Of a stretch of 64,000 nt of DNA, positions 56,573-64,000 are shown one piece after another. The notes beneath the pieces were generated by a model. It did not search any database. It saw only the letters and a program-made list of their open reading frames with translations, and was not told where the DNA came from. This stretch comes from Guillardia theta CCMP2712 (Eukaryota > Cryptophyceae > Pyrenomonadales > Geminigeraceae): contig NW_005434595.1 in assembly GCF_000315625.1 (NCBI RefSeq), positions 49,119 to 113,118 on the forward strand. The letters are read 5' to 3'. Positions within the stretch are counted from its first letter, which is position 1. Each line of letters starts with the position of its first letter. Made by a program: the position numbers and the translations under genes.

Positions 56573-57077
56573 TGTTACACCCCGAAGCTTTACGGGTTGC
56601 ACACAAGCCAAGCGAATGCTCATAGAACCTCCGCTGGATCACACAGAAGGTGCTAGGCAGTATTATCAAGCTTTATTGCAGCAACCACACCAAGACAGGG
56701 AAATGCGTGGTACACAGAGGGAGGGAAGACAGACCACCTAGAGATGAAGATCTTGATCCTTTTATAGCCCTGTGGAAGTCCCAGGGGTAGTGGTCCTCGC
56801 TTGCACGAGTCTTCCTGCCTCGTGCCGTCGCTATGGCCCCTTTGGTCCATGCCCTGCTCCTGTTCTTGTTTCTACCAGAAAGGAGAGCTCCACCGGTGCT
56901 TGATAGGGAAGCCGTCCCGGAGGGGTCCGACTTCTGAACCAAAGTAGCCGTTAGAGAATCACTGTCTTTCGTCTGGATAGTTGTAGAGGCTATCCTTGTG
57001 TGCTGTCCACATTTCGAGTGTTGACCACTCCTGTGTTGGGCTCCTGTGTTGGGCTCGCTAGCCTATGAGCTCTGATA
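56573..57077. mobile_element. 505-bp insertion with 5-bp target duplication
   Basis: Copy 2's flank reads continuously CAGTTCTACCCGTGTGATG (about 53285-53303). In copy 4 the same sequence is interrupted after TACCC (56568-56572) and resumes with TACCC (57078-57082), so the 505 bp between are an insertion with a TACCC duplication. The insert begins TGTTACACCCC and ends GCTCTGATA. It has no long ORF, contains TTTTATAGCC near 56758 and a short internal direct repeat (CTCCTGTGTTGGG twice, ~57028-57055). Size, TG start and 5-bp duplication fit a solo LTR of a retrotransposon; a non-autonomous DNA element is the alternative, since the ends are not clear inverted repeats. Confidence 0.75.
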
Positions 57078-57455
57078 TACCCGTGTGATGTGCAGAGCTA
57101 CACGGTGATCATGCTATCAATTGTTACCGGACCAAGGCTCACCCTACTGCACTGAGATCTAGTGCAACGTGAGTGCTGAGGAAAGGGCTACTCAACTCCT
57201 GTGCTGATCATCGAAAAAGCCAACAACTCTTATATCAAGCAGGAACGCTTGCATTCACACTGCCTGCATCAAGAAGTCCTTCCACGAATGTGCTCTCTTC
57301 CCCTTGCCTCCCCCTTTCCCCCTTTCCCCCTTTCCCCCTCATGTTCCTATCCTCTTCCGAAGTTCCTACTTTGCCCCATGGTCATCTTCTTCTTCATGTT
57401 GCCGCCTCCTTTATTCACATCCCCTCCTCCCCTCTATATTCTACACTGACCCCCG

Positions 57456-57851
57456 TCATAGCACGAGGTCCTCCCCCGTCGCTGATACCACCCGTCGTCT
57501 CGTCCTCTCCGCCAGCAGCTCCATCGAGTGCCTCAGCGCCGCAAGCTGCTTGCTCCTCGGGGGACACCCGTACTTGGCCTCCCGCCACTCCTCCGAGCCC
57601 GTCACGAGCTCGCTGCTGTGCTGGAGCTTGAGGCTGTCCCGGAGTCTCTTGGAGATGTCACGGAGGGAGGAGAGGTCGAGGTCGGGGGCAGAGTTTGGGA
57701 GGGCATCGAGCGTGCAGAGGTGTAGGAAGGTCGGCTGATCATCGAGGTCCATGGTGCACAGGCGGAGAGCCGCCCAGAAAGGAATGCCGTTAACGGGAGA
57801 GCCTGTACCCGAGAAGTTGGATGGCGAAATTTGATGATAGTCGTGCTTTCG

Positions 57852-57883
<32 letters not shown>

Positions 57884-57902
57884 AGGATGCAGGGGTGAAC
57901 AC
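57456..57902 (-). CDS. Repeat copy 4: conserved reading frame with new 5' end
   Basis: 148 codons. The invariant MDLDDQ...GEDLVL block is kept, but sequence homology to the other copies stops abruptly at about 57753. The upstream codons are new (including a THARTHAR run encoded by the adjacent GTGC microsatellite), so copy 4 is truncated or fused at this point. The ATG at 57902 is probably meaningless; the block's own ATG is at about 57751. Confidence 0.4.
57848..57883 (+). repeat. (GTGC)n microsatellite
   Basis: Eight to nine CGTG units at the breakpoint side of repeat copy 4. 57890-58160 that follows is AT-rich with TACCCC words and no gene. Confidence 0.9.
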
Positions 57903-58199
57903 GGGGACAGGAGGGTAGTTACTACCCCACGCTGTCTCCTTTCACGAAAAGAGTTCTTTTCCTTTGTAGCTCATGGCATCCGGACTGCAGTGAAGCCACT
58001 TCAAGGACTACCGGTACTTCCTAAGGACTCAGAAGGGGGTACATTTCAACCTCTTTACGGGATATGCCTCTTATTTTTACTCTGGCTCCTTTACGTAAAA
58101 CCTTTTACATAACACAAATCTTTTTAAACAAAGACAGCTTTATATCTGGTACCACTTTTACAATCCTGTTGTAGGAAAAAATCATTTTTGGGCTCGTGT

Positions 58200-58980
58200 G
58201 ACTCCGAGGCTTTGAGTGGCCCGAGACTGCTGTAAACGGAGCCCTGCAACTACAATGAGTCCCTTACCGCAGCAGCTCTCGGTCCAGCCCGGCTGAGTCT
58301 GGCGTGACAGTGAGCCTCGGACCCGGCCGCGGCGGGAGGGCGGCGGGCCCGTGGGGGCCGGGCGGGCTCGGGCGGTCCGGGCCCGGTCGGAGCCTCAGCG
58401 GCCTGGCAGTGAGCGGCCGGGCGGCCCCCGGCGCCGCCGCCGCACTGCCCGCATGCCATGGCCCGGCGGGGCCCGGCCGCCGGGGCGCCATGCTCGGATC
58501 CTGGCGGCGCGGCGCGCGGCGCGGCCGCGGCGGCGCGGGGGACTCGTCGGAACGTTCAACGCCGGGTTACGGTGGTCACCAGTGGCGCCGCGCGGCGGCG
58601 GCGCCACGCCCACGTGAGCCGGCCCCGCCGCACGGTGCGACGGTGCCACGGTGCGGGCAGGCTTCCGAACTCGGAAGCCCGGCTCGGTCGTCGGAACGTG
58701 ATCGGACCTGGCGGGCCGAGGCTGCAGTGCCGGCGGTCACCGTCACTGCTCGGACACTGCGGCGTGACTCCCAGGATCACCGGATGCCCGCCAACCGTGG
58801 CATTCCGAATTGAAAGTTCAGTCACGTCGCGAGTTACTCAATCTACAGTCAGATGACTCTCGGATCGAGGACTGAAAAGGTCTCAGTGGGTTGTCATAGT
58901 TAGTCGGTAGCATTATGGTAGCGTCACTCACGGCGTAGTACTGCCATACAATGAGCAGCTTTCATATGTTTTTCATTTCA
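58200..58980. other. GC island 10
   Basis: One of the GC-richest stretches in the window (58310-58650), with GGCCGGGCGG and CGCGCGGCG strings. All six frames are open over long distances because stop codons are rare in such DNA. The left edge is AT-rich (58080-58190), the right edge mixed. No gene supported. Confidence 0.6.
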
Positions 58981-58990
58981 CAATCTTTCA

Positions 58991-59798
58991 TCACATGTAT
59001 ATGTAGTCTTCCTCTGGATCGCACTCTGGAGGACAAAATTCAATGTTCTGATCATTGTCTTTCTCTCTGGCTGCAGCAGCCTGCTGTACACTTTTCGATG
59101 CGGGTATCATAGCTTCCTGCTGCTGAGTTGCTGGTGGTTTCACCTTGTTCTGCTGAGTTGCTGGTGGTTTCACCTTGTTCTGCTGGGTTGCTGGTGGTGT
59201 TTGTATTGGAGTCTTGGTCGGTTGAGCGACAGGTTTCCACACGACATCGCAATGGACGGGCGTTTCATCCCCTGTATCCATTTGAGATTCAGCCGCCCCG
59301 TAAATCTTGGCGGTCTGGTTGCTCCCGCTGCTAGTGCCAGAGAAGTCAGGATGTCTGCCATGTTGCTGGTTGGACTTTTCGTATAGTGTCCTCTGCTTTG
59401 CAGCTACGAGGACTTGATACGCATCTCTGCTTCTCAAGCTGTAATCCCGTTTGTTGAGAGGATCGCCGAACACGCCCAGGTCTTGCACCTTGCATCATGG
59501 AGAAAGTGTCATTTTCAAACCAAGAAACTGATGGGTCCATGATACAAAGTTGCAGGCAGGCCACGTCAAACAGCCACATTTCCATCATAAAGGAACCGAA
59601 AACAATGCACTCCACACACATCACTTCCTCTGCCCGATACAATCCCCCACATCCATCATACGCACATCCTCCACCACGATCTCTCCCCTGCCATGCTGCT
59701 GCTCCCCGTTCTACCTTTGGCGCCATTCTGCGCGGCGTCTCGACTTCATGGGAGCAAGCGTGCGCGCAGCTCTCTATGGCGCCCATGGGAGATGTCAA
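58991..59798 (-). CDS. Hypothetical protein with tandem PPATQQNKVK repeats
   Basis: The 3' exon 59488-58991 (stop) encodes a hydrophilic protein with two perfect and one partial copy of a 10-residue PPATQQNKVK repeat (30-nt DNA repeat at ~59117-59205) and an acidic, Cys-containing end (EFCPPECDPEEDYIYM). The upstream minus-strand sequence has a possible start at 59798 (MTSPMGAIESCAHACSHE) and one or two candidate introns (donor GTAGAA after MAPK at about 59716; acceptor near 59490), so the gene probably starts there; the junctions are not certain. No domain recognised. Confidence 0.45.
59117..59205 (-). repeat. 30-bp tandem repeat in coding sequence
   Basis: Two identical 30-bp units and a diverged third, in frame with the minus-strand protein. 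The first two are identical at DNA level, so the expansion is recent. Confidence 0.85.
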
Positions 59799-59998
59799 AG
59801 TTGACTAAACATTTGAATGGAGAAGAGAGGGGATGAGGCCCCAGAAATTCAGTAGTGTTGATTTGACGTGAAAAGGCGCCGGGAGTATGGCAGGAGGAGG
59901 GGGAGGAGGAGGGGGAAGACATGAGGAGAGGAGGAGAGGGGAGAGGAGGAGGAGGAGAGGAGAGGAGGAAGACAGATAGATCCTAGGTGGAAGTGATC

Positions 59999-62945
59999 AT
60001 GAAGCAGACAAGAGTTCTAGCGATCGCCTTGACATTCCTCGTGTTTTGCCTCCACACGCTGCATTCGCTTCCATACCCCTACGAGTCAAATGACGGTCTC
60101 AGAATCCACACTGTAGAAGGGCGCTTCATAGCAGTCGAGAACGAGCAGGCGTTGAACAACTCGTTGAGAGCTCCTCAAGCATCTTCTACCTCAGAAGCTG
60201 ATCTCTCCGAATTCCTCAAGTTCGTCCTGAGCGAGTTGAACCCCTGCATTGAAGGGAAGCATGCATGCGACCCTCATGCTTCATGTATCCCGTTGGTGAA
60301 GGACGCGGCTCAAAGAGCGCTGGAGTACATCTGCACCTGCAAGGCTGGATGGAGTGGAAACGGGTTCTACTGTGAAAACATCAACGAATGCCAAGTTCAT
60401 GGTTCAGATGTAAATCCGCTGTGTGAGAGTGGCATGTACTGCAAGGATACCATGGGATCCTTCGAATGTCTGAACAATCATGGATTCGATGGAATGGATA
60501 AGGGAACCATCCCTGTGGACGTTGACGAGTGCATGCAAGGCTCCCACAACTGTCATGAACATGCGCAATGTCACAACGTGCCAGGAAGCTTCACATGCAC
60601 GTGCTCTTTGGGCTACAATGGAAACGGGACCACCTGCTGGAACATGTGCCATGAAGCAGCTCCGGCTCAGCGCATAAACTGCTTTCAGGACGACACGCCC
60701 AGTGAGGAGACGTGCGTACATAGAGGCTGCTGTTGGAACCCGTCAGCGGATATGCCCAACACTCCCTGCTACTACCCACTTCCTGCGAACTTCTACCGAT
60801 TGGTGTCATGGACAGAGACGAGCTCTGGCGTACTTGCGGTGCTCGATTGTGATGGCGAGATGCGATACGGAGATGGCCGAGGAGGAGGGGGCACCAGGCC
60901 GTTCCATATCGGACCGTTCGGGTCAGAGATTTGCCCCCTCCACCTCTACGTATCCTTTGAGTCAGAAGATCATCTGCAGATCAGAATCTTTGATGCCTCG
61001 AAGCCTCAATCTATGATCCCTCCTTACTTCTTCCCCGACCGGAGGACGAAGGAGCACAAGGCTGAGGACAGGAAGTACTCAGTGAAGTACATTGGTTACC
61101 CGTTCGGACTGATCGTCCAACGTGAACCGGACGGACTTGTGCTATTCAACTCGACGCCAGTCCCGGGCCGGATGAACGGGTTGAGCTTCGAGCCTCAGTT
61201 CATCTCTCTGTCAACGCAGCTGGAGGAAGGAACCATCTTCGATGGGCTGGGGCCAGCCTCCTCCACTCCCTATGAGTCAAAGGAGAGTCTGAAGACTTAC
61301 CTGGTCTGGCCAAGCACTTCGAACCAGAGCACATCCAGTCCTTTCCTCTTGTCATTGTCGAAAGAGCAGGAGGCGAAGTTCGGGCTGCTGATGTCCAACC
61401 CACATGCCATGGAGGTGCTGTTTGCGCGAGACTCTCTCACGTTCCGCATGATCGGCGGGGAGATCGACTTGAGGATCTTCGTTGGAGGAGGGAGCAAGAC
61501 TATCGTCAAACGTCTTACAGACGTGGTGGGGAAGCTGGAGGATCTTCCGCCTTTGTGGTCGTTGGGGATGCTAGTCAAGCTGAACAGCACCACAAGCTCG
61601 GACAACGTTGGACAAGAGGCGGAAAATCTTATGGAAATGCTCGACAACCAAGATATCCCTTACGATGGGATTGTGGTGGATGTACGAGATTTCTCGGACT
61701 ACAGGTAGGAAAGATGGAAGCATGGTAAGATGAGTCGTTGTGACGCTTCAGTGGGACAGTGAGAACGAGTTGTACTCGAAGAATCTAGGTAGATCGGACA
61801 AGAACTTTGCAAGGAAGGTGATGTACAAACCCTCCCCACGATCTCTTGCAACTCCATCTGCAGCTCAATCAATGAAGGGATGCTGACTGTGAACTATGAA
61901 CTAAGGTATCGGATATGAGCGTACATGTACGAGGCCGAGGGAAGAAGCTGATAACTGCAGTCTATCCCTCATCGCTCACCCTCGAAGGTGAAAAGCTTGC
62001 GATTGACTCTTCAGACATGTGAAGATTTTCTTGCTTGTAGATGCAATCATACGGGACAAGTTCAACAAGCCCGTCAGAGGCAAGATGAAAGGAGAAGACG
62101 TTTTCTACTTGGACTTCTTCAATCCGAACATCACGCGAACGTGGGGTGACAGGCTTGAAAGACTTTCCAAGATCATCGAGTTTGATGGGGTGAGGCTGGA
62201 AAAGAGAAAGCAAGAGCTATCCTAATCAGAGTTTCTGCCGACAGATCATGCTCGAGTCCTTCCAGCCAGAAAATGAATGCAATGGGATATGTTTGGTAAA
62301 GCTGATCTTTCTCCCTGCTCTCCCTTTCTTCGCTTTCTTCTCCCATTCCCGCCCCCTCCTCTCTCCTTCCCTTATACCTCTTCCTCTTGCTCCTCCATCT
62401 CATTTCATCCCTTTCAGGAAACTTGCGATAGATTGAACAAGTTCGACTCGACGGAGAAAGCCACATGCTCTCGCAGCTTTCAGACAGAAAGGAGAAGGTG
62501 ATGGCAATAATTGGTCTTTTCTTTTCCTCCCCTCCCCTTCCCCCCCCCCCCCCCCCCCTTTTTTCCCCCCCCCCCCCCCCCCTCCCTCCTTCCTCAACTG
62601 AGGTCCACCCTTCTCTCTTCTCCCCTCAAATCTCCTTCCCTGATGCTCCCCTCTTCTCTCCTTCTCCTTCCTCTCCCCTTTCATGCCTTCTCCTCTTCTC
62701 CCCTCCCTTCCTTTTCCCTCCTCTCTCCTCTCTCCTCGTCTTTCTAGATATTCTGATCTTGGAGTTTGAGCAGGAGGAGTCACGTTTATGCCCCCTGGAA
62801 GCTCAGGAAGGAGGGAGGACATCGCTTCGACCCTGCCAACCCCCCGTACAGACCAGGAGGACGTGAACTTGAAAGGCAGACAATCCCAATGGACGGTCAG
62901 CAGTGCGTCGTGACAAGAGTGGAGGAGAGAGAGCAGGAGCGAGTG

Positions 62946-63010
<65 letters not shown>

Positions 63011-64000
63011 GAGGAAGTGGCTCATCTGTGAGAACAGAGATCACTACAGTCTCCACAATCTCTACGAGATGTCAGCAGCGTTCGTGTCATATCAAGTTCT
63101 GTCGGATCTCCTTCCTTCCCGCCCCCTCATACTTTCACGATCGGACGCCCCTGGCATCGGCCAGTGGGCTACAGTGATGGATGACATGAAGTCTCAAGAT
63201 TTCTCGTCTACTCTCTCTCGCCTGGTCAGCTCAGCGATCAGGTGAAACCTTCTCCTCCCCTCCCCTCCCCTCCTCTCCCCTCCCCTCCCCTCTCCTCTCC
63301 TCTCCTCTCCTCTCCTCTCCTGTCCTCTCCTGTCCTGTGCTGTCCTCTCCTCTCCTCTCCTCTCCTCTCCCCTTATCACTTCTTCTGTCCTCTCCTCTCC
63401 TGTCCTCTCCTCTCCTGTCCTCTCCAGTCCTCTCCTCTCCTCTCCTTTCCACCTCAACCTCATCCTCTTGCCTTATTAGTTTTCTCTCTTCGTTCTCTTA
63501 ACGTTAAGCTCAGCTCGGGAATAGGAGGAGTCTCCCTGTTTGGAGGCGACGTCTGCGATCACAGCAGCAGAGGAGAGCGATGGGCTGAGTTTTGCCTCCG
63601 AAACCTTGAGATTTCCTCGCTCTTGCCGATCTTCTCAACAAGAGCAGAGACCCTTCATGCAATCCTGCATCCTTCTTCCAAGTTTGCAAGTGTGATGAAA
63701 TTTCTGTTGAGAAGAAGGTACAGGTACGAGCATGATCGTGTCGAAGCGCGTGTTTGAGCTGACATGGGTCAAGTTTGACGAGCTACATCTACACCTGCGT
63801 GTACTTCTCGCACACTACGGGCGTTCCAGTGATTCGGCCGTTGCACATGGAGTTTTCAATGGCAGGAGACGAATCGAAGAAAGAAGAAGTAGCAGTGAGA
63901 TGAGTTTGAAATCAGGATTTCACATCTTATCATATGTCGTCACAGAACAACATCATGTTCGTGCTCGGTTCATCTATCCTGGTCGTTGCAAACTTGAACA
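59999..64000 (+). CDS. Secreted EGF-trefoil-GH31 (alpha-glucosidase-like) protein, 3' end outside window
   Basis: Exons: 59999-61677 (or 61705), 61752-61817, 61906-61987, 62041-62189, 62245-62295, 62418-62497, 62774-63241, 63514-63717, 63783-63894 and 63946 onward. It opens with a signal peptide (MKQTRVLAIALTFLVFCLHT). Then come EGF-like modules (res ~80-215; the third is calcium-binding type, DVDECMQGSHNC) and a trefoil/P-type domain (res ~218-262; INCFQDDTPSEETC, GCCWNP). The glycoside hydrolase 31 fold follows: FGLIVQREPDGLVLFNS, PPLWSLGMLVKLNS, IPYDGIVVD, FDFFNPNITRTW-like block, RPLILSRSDAPG, SLFGGDVCD, TTGVPVIRPLHMEF. The strand that should carry the nucleophile (W-x-D-M-N-E) reads DGIMLESFQPENE. 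The acid/base region (WTGDN) reads ATVMDDMKS. Trefoil + GH31 is known from digestive and lysosomal glucosidases; EGF modules in front are unusual. An in-frame (Gly-Ala)n repeat sits mid-domain. Confidence 0.8.
62540..62583 (+). repeat. Poly-C/poly-T tract in GH31 intron
   Basis: Runs of about 18 C, 6 T and 18 C inside the intron 62498-62773, in a generally pyrimidine-rich stretch (62500-62745) upstream of the acceptor. Confidence 0.9.
62946..63009 (+). repeat. (GGAGCA)n array inside GH31 exon
   Basis: About ten GGAGCA units encode Gly-Ala repeats within the GH31-like domain, between VEEREQERV and GGRKWLICENRDHYSLHN. The frame is preserved on both sides. It is the same hexamer as the array at 21747-21975. 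Confidence 0.85.
63250..63452 (+). repeat. (CTCTC)n pyrimidine array in GH31 intron
   Basis: A CCTCTCCTCT-type repeat with CCTGTCC variants fills most of the intron 63242-63513. It makes long, meaningless open frames on both strands. Confidence 0.9.

Noticed and set aside
58304-58813. Long overlapping frames in the 58 kb GC island
   Set aside because: Several frames on both strands are open at once, as expected where stop codons are rare; no domain, leader or splice pattern.

Overview
The window is nuclear DNA of a eukaryote with a complex (secondary) plastid. A cryptophyte such as Guillardia is my best inference; the sequence alone does not prove the genus. The reasons are dense genes with many short GT-AG introns (often 42-90 nt, plus two GC-AG introns), an animal/plant/protist-type gene set, and two proteins (7.2-8.6 kb and 13.5-14.4 kb) whose signal peptides end just before a phenylalanine. 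That is the known bipartite plastid-targeting leader of algae with red-derived complex plastids. Coding coordinates below are my own splice reconstructions from reading frame, phase and GT/AG sites; exon edges may be off by a base or two, and uncertain ones are flagged.

Layout. 0.9-1.8 kb: unknown gene (+), tail to tail with a mut-7/EXD3-like 3'-5' exonuclease (-, 1.9-5.0). 5.2-7.2: palindrome-rich GC islands. 7.2-8.6: plastid START-like lipid-binding protein (-). 9.6-10.3: GC island. 10.9-12.9: TPR protein (+). 13.5-14.4: plastid DUF1415 protein (+). 15.6-17.2: GDP-mannose-transporter-type nucleotide-sugar carrier (+). 17.7-21.0: ionotropic glutamate receptor-like channel with a large cysteine-rich insert (-). 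22.1-24.1: LRR-PDZ-coiled-coil protein (+), tail to tail with tRNA adenosine deaminase ADAT1 (-, 24.3-27.1). 28.1-30.0: caspase-like protein (+). 30.5-31.3: decayed coding sequence (-). 31.7-33.8: secreted, probably GPI-anchored Cys-rich protein (-). 35.0-36.6: ER membrane complex subunit EMC8/9 (+), tail to tail with a parallel beta-helix protein (-, 36.6-39.3). 40.0-43.6: intronless C2/coiled-coil protein (+), tail to tail with a DUF3592-like membrane protein (-). 45.0-47.6: dihydrolipoamide-dehydrogenase-like flavoprotein without redox cysteines (+), tail to tail with DAHP synthase (-, 47.7-49.5).

50.8-58.0 kb is a different landscape: four diverged copies of a repeat unit, each with a nearly invariant ~98-codon minus-strand reading frame, separated by GC islands. 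The last copy carries a 505-bp insertion with a 5-bp target duplication whose empty site is preserved in another copy. 59-64 kb: a short-repeat protein (-) and a secreted EGF + trefoil + glycoside hydrolase 31 protein (+) that runs off the end and lacks the usual catalytic nucleophile motif.

The genes do not form one pathway. They cover RNA processing (exonuclease, ADAT1), secretory-pathway functions (EMC8/9, sugar transporter, GH31, GPI protein), plastid or shikimate metabolism (START-like, DUF1415, DAHP synthase) and signalling (glutamate-receptor-like channel, C2, PDZ and caspase-like proteins). The main novelty candidates are the channel with a split ligand-binding lobe, the two probable pseudoenzymes (GH31-like and Lpd-like), the four-copy repeat with its insertion, and the palindrome-rich islands.
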